IMG/VR virus record: IMGVR_UViG_3300037246_001300 | Location: 1-20,378 of that record | Strand: one strand, 5' to 3' | Source of the DNA: a virus | Length of the DNA: 20,378 bases | In this document: positions 1-6,789 of the stretch, one piece after another | How the letters are laid out: each line of letters starts with the position of its first letter | How positions within the stretch are numbered: position 1 is the first letter of the stretch | Program-made: the position numbers and the translations under genes | The notes under the pieces: generated by a model | What the model was told of the DNA's origin: nothing | The model's database searches: none | Seen by the model: only the letters and a program-made list of their open reading frames with translations

Positions 1-2874
1 CGCGACCCCAAGGGCGGCCGGCGCTTCCGGTTCGAGGGTCCGTCGCTGGTCGCGGTGCTGTCGAAGCCGCCCGAGGTCGAGCGCTGGAATATGTACATGG
101 CTGGCCTGCGGGCTCGCCTACTCAAGAAGGAGCGGCGCGAAAACCTTTGGACCAACGCCCAGATCAACTCGATGATCGAGTCGGTCCTGCCCGGTGGCGT
201 CGACGTCGATTCGATCCTGACCGCCCTCTTCAAGTCGCCCGTGGTCGGCCAGTTCATGCAGACACTCGCCGATGGCTCGACGCAGGTGGAGGCGCCGATC
301 TACGGCCGGATGATCGACCTGGACGGCCGCGAGGTGCGTGTCCGTGGCGCGTTGCGACCCGTGAAGCGGCCGACGGTGGCGGAGCGTGTCGCCGAGGTGC
401 GCGAGGAGTTCGAGCTGCCTGACTCTGCGCAGCCCTATCTCGAGGCGCAGCTGATGTGGAAGCAGTTCAACCAGCGGGCGCTGGACTTCGCGCAGCGCAT
501 GGGCGTGATCTCGCGCAAGGGCCGAGAGACGTGGGAAACCGATGTCTACCTGCCGTTCTACCGCGTACACCGCAGCGGGCGCTTCGGGGCCAGCAAGCGC
601 GACGGGATCCAGGGCTACTCCAACCCGATCAAGCATCTGACCGGCGGCACCGAGAACGTGCGCGACCTGACGGCGAACATGATTCAGAACACCGCCATGC
701 TCATCGACGCCGCGATCAAGAACGAGACGATGGGCGAGGCTGTGAAGCTCGCGATGCAGGAGGGTGGCGCGCGGTTCATGGCGCGGATCCCCAAGCGCAG
801 CCAGAAGGTCAAGGTCTGGATCGGCGACCTGGCGCGACGGTTCGAGAAAGCCTTTGAGGAGCTGGTGGGCCAGGACCTGCCGCCCGAGATCGAGGAAGCC
901 TTCCGCCAGGCGTGGGATGAGATCGGCCCGATGGTCGAGCTGTGGCAGCACGGCCTCGCGCCCTACGCGCCGAAGGTGGTCGCGCACCTGGTCGATGGCC
1001 GGCCCACGTTCTACGAGGTGGGCGACCCGCTGCTGTTCCGCAGCTTCCTCGCGCTCGATCGCGAGCCGGCAGCCTGGGCAGTCCGCCAGCTCGGGAAGGT
1101 CGCCAACCTGAAGCGCAACCTGATTGTGCTCTCGGCCGACTTCATCACCGGCAACGTCTTCCGTGACACCGTGGGCATGGGCATCCTCACCCAGCACGGG
1201 GCGAAGCCCTTCTATGACACGGCGCGCGGCTTCGTCCATCGGATGCGCGGCGATCCCGGGATCGCCGGCCGGACGTTCAAGGCGATCGACGACAACGTGC
1301 GAAAGGCGATGGGCAAGGAGACGCCGCCCGACTACTTCAAGCACTACGTCGCCAACGGCGCGGGCTTCACGTCGTACATGCTCGATCCCGAGTACTTCCA
1401 GCGGCGGATGGACAAGCTCTATCGCGAGTATGGCGTGGACCCCAAGACGATCCTCTCGACACCTTCGCGGGTGCTCGACTTTATGAAGCTGCTGGTCGAG
1501 GCGAGTGACACCGCCTCGCGGCTCGGCGAGTACGTCCGAGCAGTCGAGGGCGGCCTGGTCCCCGAGCGTGTCGGGGCCTACGACGCCCGCGAGATCACGG
1601 TGGACTTCGCGATGCGCGGCGACAAGGCCAACGCGATCGGCCAGATGGTGAACTTCGTCTACGACACCGTGGCGTTCCTGCGTCCCATGATGCTCGGGCT
1701 GGACCGCGCGTATCGGGGCTTCGTGAAGCAAGAGAACAAGCGGCAGGTCGGTGCGCGCACGGCGATGTTGGCCGCCTTCACGATGGCTAACTGGTGGTGG
1801 ATGAACTCCAGCGAGGACCGGCGCGAGATCTACCAGGCGCTCGAGGACTGGGACCTCGTGAACAACTTCCACTTCATCGTGCCGACCTACGAGGAGATGA
1901 AGCATCAGATCCTCGGGACGCCCCGGCCGCCGCTCTGGGGACCGGACCCGCGTGTCTCGCCCCGGTACAACCACTTCCGTCTGCCCAAGGTGTTCGAGGT
2001 GGGCACGATTGCGACCACCGCCGAGGTGTCGCTGGACGCGACGCACCGCGCGATGCGCGACGAGCCCTGGGGCGCGCTGTACGCACGTCGGCTTCTCCAG
2101 GCCGCCGGCACGATCTACAGCTTCAACCCGATCCCGAGCGCGCTGTTGCCGACGATCGAGTGGGGCTTTGACTTCAATTTCTTCACCGGGCGCCAGATCC
2201 AGGGGAGCCTGGTCCGCTACGAGCCCTGGGCGCGCTACCACGACTGGACGAGCCCGACACTCAAAAAGGTGGGCGAGGCGACACGCGGGCTGCCCGTGCA
2301 GCTGAACCCGGCCGTCATGCAGCACTTGATCCGGGGACACCTGGGCTACTGGGGCGGCTACGGCCTCAACCTCTCGGATCGAGTCTTCTTCGACGACCTG
2401 CCGGAGTGGTCCTGGGCGCAGGCGCCGGGCATCCGCCGCATCTACCAGCAGCCCACCAAGCGCTCGCGCCAGATGAACGAGCTGAGCGAGTCGGTGCAGG
2501 CACTCGACGAGTTCCGCGCCACGTTCCTGAAGATGAGGGCCGAGGGCCGGCTGGGCCTGGCCGCCGAGATGGCCGCGCAGCCGGAGGCGCGCATGTTCGA
2601 GCTGCTGAAGGGTCCGAAGCAGGTCATGGAGTACCTCCGGCAGCTGCGGCACCAGGTCAATCTCAACTCGGAGATCGAGGAGCTGCACAAGCTCGCCGAG
2701 CACATCAAAGACAACGTGCCGGGGGGCACGGAGATCGTGGCTACAGCGCGGCGCACGGGGGCCTGGAACTCGGTGCCGAAGCTCAAGCGGCTACTCTTGG
2801 CCCAGGTCAGGCGCACCCAGAAGGACATCGCCGGGCCGTTGGCCGAGCAGCTGGCAAGGGAGAAGGCAAAGTGA
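1..2874 (+). CDS. Giant polyvalent virion protein, C-terminal part (LPD38-like), 5' truncated
   Basis: The reading frame is open from the first base, so the gene starts outside the window; the visible part is 957 residues. A GTG at 55 lies in frame but is probably internal. Around visible residues 371-392 is a stretch with NLIVLSADFITGNVFRDTVG, which resembles the N..RD signature of the large polyvalent protein-associated domain LPD38. A Trp-rich hydrophobic patch (ANWWWMN) follows near residue 598, and the C-terminus is charged and helical. Known family: LPD38 domains occur in very long phage proteins thought to be packaged and delivered with the genome, often fused to peptidase, methyltransferase or helicase domains. 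None of those enzyme domains is recognisable here, but the N-terminus is missing. The stop overlaps the next start (GTGA). The position, last before exported and lysis genes, fits the end of a virion block. The family call is from remembered motif similarity only. Confidence 0.65.
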   Translation, partial: RDPKGGRRFRFEGPSLVAVLSKPPEVERWNMYMAGLRARLLKKERRENLWTNAQINSMIESVLPGGVDVDSILTALFKSPVVGQFMQTLADGSTQVEAPIYGRMIDLDGREVRVRGALRPVKRPTVAERVAEVREEFELPDSAQPYLEAQLMWKQFNQRALDFAQRMGVISRKGRETWETDVYLPFYRVHRSGRFGASKRDGIQGYSNPIKHLTGGTENVRDLTANMIQNTAMLIDAAIKNETMGEAVKLAMQEGGARFMARIPKRSQKVKVWIGDLARRFEKAFEELVGQDLPPEIEEAFRQAWDEIGPMVELWQHGLAPYAPKVVAHLVDGRPTFYEVGDPLLFRSFLALDREPAAWAVRQLGKVANLKRNLIVLSADFITGNVFRDTVGMGILTQHGAKPFYDTARGFVHRMRGDPGIAGRTFKAIDDNVRKAMGKETPPDYFKHYVANGAGFTSYMLDPEYFQRRMDKLYREYGVDPKTILSTPSRVLDFMKLLVEASDTASRLGEYVRAVEGGLVPERVGAYDAREITVDFAMRGDKANAIGQMVNFVYDTVAFLRPMMLGLDRAYRGFVKQENKRQVGARTAMLAAFTMANWWWMNSSEDRREIYQALEDWDLVNNFHFIVPTYEEMKHQILGTPRPPLWGPDPRVSPRYNHFRLPKVFEVGTIATTAEVSLDATHRAMRDEPWGALYARRLLQAAGTIYSFNPIPSALLPTIEWGFDFNFFTGRQIQGSLVRYEPWARYHDWTSPTLKKVGEATRGLPVQLNPAVMQHLIRGHLGYWGGYGLNLSDRVFFDDLPEWSWAQAPGIRRIYQQPTKRSRQMNELSESVQALDEFRATFLKMRAEGRLGLAAEMAAQPEARMFELLKGPKQVMEYLRQLRHQVNLNSEIEELHKLAEHIKDNVPGGTEIVATARRTGAWNSVPKLKRLLLAQVRRTQKDIAGPLAEQLAREKAK

Positions 2875-3341
2875 AACGACTACTGATGATCCTCGCGCTG
2901 CTGATCGCGGCGCCGGCCTGGGCGCAGACCGCGCCGGGATCGGACTCCACCGCCGGAACTGCCTGGTATCGCTCGTCCGATCTGACGAACGGTTCGGGCT
3001 GCGGCAATACGCTGGACGGCGGGAAGACCTGCTACTTCCGGTTTGCGACCGACGCGCTCCACTCGCGACCACTTGAGCTCAAGGGCCACTATGGGCACTC
3101 GGTCTGCTACGTCGAGCTGGATGTGGATGGTCTGGGCGCGGGCACCGTGGATCTCTGGTTCTGCAACGAGGACCGCGCTACCTGCGATCGTCACGGGTCC
3201 GTCCTTATCGCGTCACTCACGGGCGACTACACCGTGACCCCGAACAAGGCGTGTGCCTGGTCGGTCCCGGCCGGCCTCATCTGGGCCGAGCCGGTGGTCA
3301 GTCCGGCCACGCCGTCGAACGTCTTCGTGAGGGCCAACTGA
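2871..3341 (+). CDS. Exported six-cysteine hypothetical protein
   Basis: 156 residues starting at GTG 2871, which overlaps the upstream stop by four bases (GTGA). The N-terminus is a textbook Sec signal peptide: VKRLLM, a hydrophobic core, then a probable AWA cleavage site before QTAPGS at about residue 18. The mature part holds six cysteines, an even number consistent with disulfides in the periplasm. It is rich in Gly, Ser, Thr and aromatic residues, which suggests a beta fold. No family is recognised. It is translationally coupled to the giant virion protein upstream and to a second exported protein downstream. A role at the host envelope (superinfection exclusion, lysis help) or as a minor virion component is inference only. 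Confidence 0.8.
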   Translation: MKRLLMILALLIAAPAWAQTAPGSDSTAGTAWYRSSDLTNGSGCGNTLDGGKTCYFRFATDALHSRPLELKGHYGHSVCYVELDVDGLGAGTVDLWFCNEDRATCDRHGSVLIASLTGDYTVTPNKACAWSVPAGLIWAEPVVSPATPSNVFVRAN

Positions 3342-3976
3342 TGCGCCCGCTGCGCCCGCATCTCCTATTCCCGGCCCTCCTGGCGCTGGGCTCGTTGTGG
3401 CTTGGGTTCGCCCTGGTCGGGCCGTGGATCACGGCCGAGGCCACGGTCGTACAGGGCTTCAACGCGCCGTCCCGTGGGTTGGATCGCGTGGAGCGACTCC
3501 GCTGGGTGATAAACCAGGTCAACGCCAACGTGCTCTGGTGTCTCAATAACGGTGCCTTCGGGGTGGCGTCGGGGCTTTGCCCAACCGATCTCGACGATGA
3601 GGCGACCGGCTCCGACCCGGTGCTTGTGCTCCAGCCAATCGACCGGGGCGGCACGCTGATGCAGCAAGGTTGTGCCGTCTACGACATCACGGGCGTTGCC
3701 ATCGGCGAGGACATCGAGATTGCGGTTCGGGAGTACCCCCCGCTCGCTGTTGGTGGCTTCACTCTCATGTCGCCACGGGTCAGGATCGACGACACGACCG
3801 TGCTCGGGAAGGTATGCGCTTCGGTGGCGGCACCCTCAACGCTTGCCGACTGCGCCAGCGGAATCGGTATTCCGTTCTTGACCACTACCAGTTCGATTGG
3901 GCTGTCTGTCGAGTTCGACACAGCCGATACCAACGGGCAGTTTGTCTACAACTGCTGGGTGGATGTGGCGTACTGA
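3341..3976 (+). CDS. Second exported or membrane-anchored six-cysteine hypothetical protein
   Basis: 211 residues from ATG 3341, which shares one base with the preceding stop (TGATG). The N-terminus MRPLRPH is followed by a hydrophobic segment (about residues 8-31), either a signal peptide or an uncleaved anchor. The rest is predicted extracytoplasmic and contains six cysteines, including LWCLNNG, QQGCAV, ADCASG and YNCWVDV. The mature part resembles a beta-rich structural domain, but no family is recognised. Its tight coupling to the other exported protein suggests the two act together. The gene is followed by a 20-base gap that holds a G-run motif before the next start. Confidence 0.78.
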   Translation: MRPLRPHLLFPALLALGSLWLGFALVGPWITAEATVVQGFNAPSRGLDRVERLRWVINQVNANVLWCLNNGAFGVASGLCPTDLDDEATGSDPVLVLQPIDRGGTLMQQGCAVYDITGVAIGEDIEIAVREYPPLAVGGFTLMSPRVRIDDTTVLGKVCASVAAPSTLADCASGIGIPFLTTTSSIGLSVEFDTADTNGQFVYNCWVDVAY

Positions 3977-3983
3977 CTAACCT

Positions 3984-3991
3984 GGGGGGGG
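3984..3991 (+). promoter_or_regulatory. G-run ribosome-binding motif, copy 1 (CCTGGGGGGGG)
   Basis: CCT followed by eight G ends five bases before the GTG start at 3997. There is no ordinary AGGAGG nearby, so the G-run probably pairs with the 16S anti-Shine-Dalgarno through G-U wobble. The same core recurs at 7376 and 13115 with 5-6 base spacing. Confidence 0.5.
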
Positions 3992-3996
3992 ATGAC

Positions 3997-4260
3997 GTGA
4001 ACGGAGCTTGGCTACAACGGGTCATTGTCGCGGTAGCGGCGGCGGCCCTGCTCGCTGGCGCTGGTGCGCTCGTGAGCACGGGGCAGCAGGCGGAGAAGGT
4101 CGCCGAGCTGAAGCGCGACCAGGCCCAGCACGAGGCCAGCGGCGGACACCCGGAGGTGCGCGAGAAGATCGCGAGGATCGAGGCCAAGGTGGACGCCAAC
4201 GGAAAGGTCATCGACAAGAACGGGGACAAGCTCGACCGGATCCTCGACCGGCTGCCGTGA
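3997..4260 (+). CDS. Small protein with N-terminal membrane segment and coiled coil
   Basis: 87 residues from GTG 3997, chosen because a G-run lies at the right distance upstream. A hydrophobic Ala-rich segment (about residues 9-28) is followed by a charged region rich in E, K, R and D. The heptad-like spacing there (EKVAELK, REKIARIEAK, KLDRILDRL) suggests a cytoplasmic or periplasmic coiled coil. This single-TM plus coiled-coil layout is common in phage lysis cassettes, where such proteins can be i-spanins or holin partners. It directly precedes the endolysin, with a four-base GTGA overlap. The overlapping pair at 4945-5269 is a better spanin candidate, so the role here stays open. Confidence 0.75.
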   Translation: MNGAWLQRVIVAVAAAALLAGAGALVSTGQQAEKVAELKRDQAQHEASGGHPEVREKIARIEAKVDANGKVIDKNGDKLDRILDRLP

Positions 4261-4640
4261 TCCCTCTGCGGCTCAAGTCGGGTGTCCGGGTCCGAGTCCT
4301 GACGCCGCAGATCGTCCTGGCGATCGGGATTGCGCTGCCGCTGTGGGAGGAGCACGGCGCCCCCGAGCTGGTCATCACGTCTTGCAACGAGGGCAAGCAC
4401 CGCCGGAACAGCGAGCACTGGATGGGCTACGCGGTGGACCTGCGGACGAACACGCTTTACAAGGCGAACCCGGACATAGCGTCCACACACAAGCGCTCGG
4501 TGTTCTTGCTCGGATTGCTCGACACCTTCCGGCTACGGCTGGGCTATCCGAAATCGGTGGACTACCAGGTGATGCTGGAGCACGTCGGCAAGAGTCAGGA
4601 GCACGCACACCTCGAGTTTGATCCGCAGGGGTCGGCGTGA
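4257..4640 (+). CDS. Endolysin, peptidase M15 (D-Ala-D-Ala carboxypeptidase/VanX-like) family
   Basis: 127 residues from GTG 4257 (GTGA overlap with the upstream stop). The sequence shows the M15 metal-site pattern SxHxxGxAxD as SEHWMGYAVD (H54 and D61) and a C-terminal ExxH as EHAH (E115, H118). In this family these supply the zinc ligands and the catalytic glutamate. Enzymes of this family cut peptide bonds in peptidoglycan stem peptides or cross-links, and single-domain versions of about 120-150 residues are common phage endolysins. There is no signal peptide and no cell-wall-binding domain, so export would depend on a holin; a holin-like gene follows about 100 bases downstream. Which peptidoglycan bond is cut cannot be read from the sequence. 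Confidence 0.85.
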   Translation: MIPLRLKSGVRVRVLTPQIVLAIGIALPLWEEHGAPELVITSCNEGKHRRNSEHWMGYAVDLRTNTLYKANPDIASTHKRSVFLLGLLDTFRLRLGYPKSVDYQVMLEHVGKSQEHAHLEFDPQGSA

Positions 4641-4927
4641 CCTGGCAGCTACACTTCAACCCATCGAGCCCTGGAGCCCTGAGCGCCGTGTCCGTCTACA
4701 CTTCGCCGGCGCTGGCCGCCTACTACGAGGAGCACCCAGACCATGCCCGAGGAAGTGAGTACGAAGCCCTGGTGGACATCGTGGACCCTGTGGTTCAACG
4801 GCCTGCTCGTTCTGGCCGGCGCGGCGCTAGAAGTCCTTGGGGACCTGCCCCCCGAAGCGGCCGGAAGCGGCTGGATCGTGACAGTGACCGGCGTTCTCAA
4901 CGGACTCTTGCGTTTCAAGACAAGTAG
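4637..4927 (+). CDS. Doubtful small ORF overlapping the holin-like gene
   Basis: An open frame of 96 codons starts at GTG 4637, overlapping the endolysin stop (GTGA), the coupling used by its neighbours. The first ~37 residues (up to 4743) look like ordinary coding sequence and fill the 102 bases otherwise empty between endolysin and holin-like gene. The remainder becomes Arg/Pro-rich and lies out of frame with the well-supported gene at 4743. It may be a short real gene with a dual-coded tail, or non-coding spacer. No family is recognised. Confidence 0.3.
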   Translation: MTWQLHFNPSSPGALSAVSVYTSPALAAYYEEHPDHARGSEYEALVDIVDPVVQRPARSGRRGARSPWGPAPRSGRKRLDRDSDRRSQRTLAFQDK

Positions 4928-4943
4928 CCCCGTCGGGAAGTGA
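4743..4943 (+). CDS. Small holin-like membrane protein
   Basis: 66 residues from ATG 4743, with GAGGAG centred about ten bases upstream. The protein reads as a polar start with PWWTSWTLWFN, a first hydrophobic segment (about residues 15-33), a DLPPEAAGSG turn, a second hydrophobic segment (about 42-56) and a basic end with LRFKTSSP. This short two-helix, Trp-rich N-terminus, LR.KT C-terminus arrangement matches a common class of small phage membrane proteins found beside endolysins and treated as putative holins. The stop overlaps the next region by a few bases. Holin function is inferred from topology and position. Confidence 0.7.
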   Translation: MPEEVSTKPWWTSWTLWFNGLLVLAGAALEVLGDLPPEAAGSGWIVTVTGVLNGLLRFKTSSPVGK

Positions 4944-4944
4944 G

Positions 4945-5139
4945 ATGGGCGCGCTCATCGGAGAGATCGCGGGCTACGTCATCGCGATTGCCGGCGCTGC
5001 GGCGCTGGCCGGTGTCGCGCGCTGGTGGGCCGTCTCGCGCAAGCAGAACCAGACGCGCGACCAGCTGCGCATCGCTGCTGATCCTCTTCCCCCTGATGCT
5101 GCTCGCGACGAGCTGCGTGACCGAGAGCGGTCCAGCTAA
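4945..5139 (+). CDS. Candidate inner-membrane spanin subunit (Rz-like)
   Basis: 64 residues from ATG 4945, one base after the holin-like stop. An N-terminal hydrophobic segment (about residues 3-24) is followed by a charged, mostly helical tail (SRKQNQTRDQ ... RDELRDRERSS). It is short for Rz proteins, which usually exceed 90 residues. The reason to propose the role is the second frame that overlaps its 3' half and encodes a probable lipoprotein, the hallmark overlapping architecture of Rz/Rz1 spanins in phages of Gram-negative hosts. An alternative is a second holin/antiholin. Confidence 0.5.
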   Translation: MGALIGEIAGYVIAIAGAAALAGVARWWAVSRKQNQTRDQLRIAADPLPPDAARDELRDRERSS

Positions 5140-5269
5140 CCGCTGCCCACCGTTCCCCGATCCCGAGGCCGGCGTGATCGACGCGATCCCGGGCGACCAG
5201 GGCGGCCCGATCGACCGCTGGATGGTGGCGCTGGCGAAGCTCGCCAAGCAGCTCGACGCCTGCGACTAG
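5012..5269 (+). CDS. Candidate outer-membrane spanin lipoprotein (Rz1-like), overlapping frame
   Basis: This frame overlaps the Rz-like gene in another phase and runs past its stop. The start is uncertain: GTG 5012 gives 85 residues with a basic n-region followed by the hydrophobic stretch SLLILFPLMLLATS; CTG codons at 5075/5078 are alternatives. The hydrophobic stretch ends in LLATS-C, a plausible lipobox with the lipidated Cys at base 5114. The mature 51 residues are Pro/Gly/Asp-rich near the N-terminus (CPPFPDPEAG) and end in a short amphipathic helix. Rz1 proteins are short, Pro-containing outer-membrane lipoproteins that join an inner-membrane partner across the periplasm to fuse the two membranes. 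The stop shares a CTAG with the opposing gene. Confidence 0.55.
   Translation: MSRAGGPSRASRTRRATSCASLLILFPLMLLATSCVTESGPANRCPPFPDPEAGVIDAIPGDQGGPIDRWMVALAKLAKQLDACD
5266..5269. other. Shared CTAG: stop codons of two convergent genes
   Basis: TAG at 5267-5269 ends the Rz1-like gene on the plus strand and TAG read from 5268-5266 ends the CPCC gene on the minus strand. The two coding regions therefore overlap by four bases with no terminator between them. Confidence 0.85.
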
Positions 5270-5793
5270 CGCGGCTGGTCCACGGGCGGCACGATCGCCG
5301 CCATCAGCTCCCGGTAGTCGAACTTGTCGGCGAGCGCGTCCAGGATGTAGAGCTGCGGCCCCCCGAACTTTTGCAGCCGGTCATCGTAGACGTAGGCGAT
5401 CTTCTGGATCGAGAGCCTGTTCAGGACGTAGGCCAGGCCCTTCAAGGTGAGCCGCCAGAACCCGCTCGTCTTCTTGTGCGGCTCGTCGTCTTCACCCTTG
5501 ATCCTCGGTTCGATCAAGCCCCAGTGCTTCGGGATCGAGTAATCGACGCCGCTCTTTGCCGCGTTCAGCTTGACGCCCACCTCAGTCCAGTGAACCCAGC
5601 CGCCCTCGCGCGTGAGGCCGAGCTGGTAGAAGCCGATCAGCCAGCGCGCGATCCCGGCGCTGACCCGTCGCGGGTAGATCTTCACGTTCTGCCGGCAGCA
5701 CGGGCACGGCACCTTGCCGCCCCCCTTCACTTGCTCGCGCGTCCAGTCGCGTGTCGCCTTGAGGGTCCAGTCGTCGGTCGGGGGTCCGGTCAT
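5266..5793 (-). CDS. Phage protein with CPCC knuckle and winged-helix-like region
   Basis: 175 residues, starting at the ATG at 5793 that overlaps the RusA stop (ATGA). Longer upstream readings are Arg/Pro-rich shadow of rusA and were rejected. Cys30-Pro-Cys-Cys33 resembles half of a zinc ribbon, with no second Cys pair visible. The middle (ARWLIGFYQLG, VHWTEVG, HWGLIEPR, SGFWRLTLKGLAYV) looks like a winged-helix or PadR/MarR-like module. The end (FGGPQLYILDALADKFDYRELM) is typical of a widespread uncharacterised phage protein type. Its position, last in the leftward operon after RusA, suggests DNA binding or replication/recombination, but no specific function is known. Confidence 0.75.
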   Translation of the reverse strand: MTGPPTDDWTLKATRDWTREQVKGGGKVPCPCCRQNVKIYPRRVSAGIARWLIGFYQLGLTREGGWVHWTEVGVKLNAAKSGVDYSIPKHWGLIEPRIKGEDDEPHKKTSGFWRLTLKGLAYVLNRLSIQKIAYVYDDRLQKFGGPQLYILDALADKFDYRELMAAIVPPVDQPR

Positions 5794-6287
5794 TTCACCA
5801 CCTTTAGGTCGGCCTTCTGGTTGATCTTCGCGACCTGGATCAACGCCCCGGGCTCGCGTAGCCACGTCTTCGATGCGAACACGCCGCAGATCTGTTTGTC
5901 GTCGGCGTAGAGGACGCCCTGGAGCGCATCGCCGACGGCGCGCAGCAGCTTGTCCAGATCGGGCGTCACGGTCGGGTAGTTGCGGTCGGGCTTCTGCGGC
6001 GTCTTCAGCCGGAAGTGGACCTTGAGGAGCAGCGGCTCGTCCGCCTGGTAGTACGGCCGGAGGCTGCGGCCGGGGAGGGCAATGAGCGCCTGCACGGCGG
6101 ACCAGCCGACCAGCTCGCGCCATGTCTTGAGCCGCGCGCCTGCCTGCTCGACGGGCCACGCCTTCGCGCGGTGGGTGAGGATCCCGCCGGCCTCCTCGAC
6201 GACCACCTTGGCGCGGGCGACCTTGGATCCCTGGGGCACGGGGCGGCCCCTCACCTCGAACGTGATGGCCCTCACGGTCGCGGGCAC
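5790..6287 (-). CDS. rusA: RusA-like Holliday junction resolvase
   Basis: 165 residues from GTG at 6287; the codon before it is a TAA, so the frame cannot extend. The N-terminus has the family signature GRPVPQGSK (about residues 14-22). The core has PDLDKLLRAVGDALQGVLYADDKQI (split here as PDLDKLLRAVGDAL and GVLYADDKQI), with Asp110, Asp112 and Asp130 aligning with the metal-binding aspartates of RusA. RusA enzymes are dimeric endonucleases that cut Holliday junctions symmetrically and are often phage-borne, serving to resolve recombination intermediates before packaging. The gene follows a 139-base untranslated stretch that may hold its own promoter and is coupled by ATGA to the gene downstream. 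No strong Shine-Dalgarno is seen; the GTG at codon 5 is an alternative start. Confidence 0.93.
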   Translation of the reverse strand: MPATVRAITFEVRGRPVPQGSKVARAKVVVEEAGGILTHRAKAWPVEQAGARLKTWRELVGWSAVQALIALPGRSLRPYYQADEPLLLKVHFRLKTPQKPDRNYPTVTPDLDKLLRAVGDALQGVLYADDKQICGVFASKTWLREPGALIQVAKINQKADLKVVK

Positions 6288-6342
6288 TTAGCTTCGCCCC
6301 ACGTCCAGGACTCTGGCTCTTAGAGGTGAAACCTTAGAAGAA

Positions 6343-6370
6343 GTAGTAGTAGGCACCGACAGACCGACAA
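6343..6370 (-). promoter_or_regulatory. Possible sigma70-type promoter for rusA
   Basis: Read on the minus strand, TTGTCG (6370-6365) and TACTAC (6348-6343) are separated by 16 bases, upstream of rusA. The match to TTGACA/TATAAT is moderate. The -35 box overlaps one of the repeats in this gap. Confidence 0.3.
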
Positions 6371-6428
6371 AACTCACCTAACCCCCCGTCCGAAAAGGGT
6401 TCGCCCTGACAAAACTCCGACAGAACTC
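6366..6428. repeat. Three short direct repeats GACARAACTC
   Basis: GACAAAACTC occurs at 6366-6375 and 6408-6417, and GACAGAACTC at 6419-6428, where the last bases enter the 3' end of the neighbouring CDS. Copies start 42 and 11 bases apart. Between the first two lies a weak inverted repeat, AACCC (6380-6384) and GGGTT (6397-6401). This stretch is visibly less GC-rich than its surroundings. It could be an operator or iteron-like site controlling rusA. The rest of the 6288-6426 gap shows no gene. Confidence 0.5.
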
Positions 6429-6789
6429 AGCCCGCTACGAAGGAGGGCTCTCCGCCCGGCTTGCCGTAGTCCAGCCAGTCCTGCGCGGCGTAGTAGAGAG
6501 ACTGAAGGGCGACCTGCTGCTGGCTCAGGAGCGCCTCCATGCGCCCGATCCACTCGTCCTCAGTGAGCGCCAGAGACGCCCGCTGGAGGTTGGCTAGCTC
6601 GAGTTCCAGCTCGTTCTGGCGCAGGTCGCCGGAGGTGTCGTGCGTGAGGAGGGTCCACGCCAGGCGCCGCTGGCACGGCGCGCAGAGGTTCATGTAGAAG
6701 CCCGGAACGACCTCGTGGCGCTCGGCCAGGAACAGGTTGATGGCCTCGCCGGCCGCTCGCCCGGTCGCGCACTTCTCGCAGTCCATCAT
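6427..6789 (-). CDS. Hypothetical protein with paired CxxC motifs
   Basis: 120 residues. Two adjacent ATG codons begin it, overlapping the upstream stop. Cys4-Cys7 and Cys36-Cys39 (CEKC and CAPC) form a likely four-cysteine zinc site. The C-terminal 70 residues are mostly helical and acidic, with Leu/Gln-rich stretches (LELELANLQ, LLSQQQVALQSL). No family is recognised. It lies third in the leftward operon behind the repressor and the Acb2-like gene. It could be a small DNA-, RNA- or protein-binding factor. Confidence 0.78.
   Translation of the reverse strand: MMDCEKCATGRAAGEAINLFLAERHEVVPGFYMNLCAPCQRRLAWTLLTHDTSGDLRQNELELELANLQRASLALTEDEWIGRMEALLSQQQVALQSLYYAAQDWLDYGKPGGEPSFVAG

Noticed and set aside
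118-2703. Very long open frame on the minus strand opposite the polyvalent protein gene
   Set aside because: Its translation is Leu/Arg/His/Val-rich, as expected from the complement of high-GC codons, with no recognisable motif; the plus-strand protein is well supported.
5794-6159. Extending the CPCC-protein gene upstream to a 297-residue reading
   Set aside because: The extra N-terminal part is Arg/Pro/Ala-rich and lies entirely within rusA in another frame; the ATG at 5793 has the ATGA coupling seen throughout.
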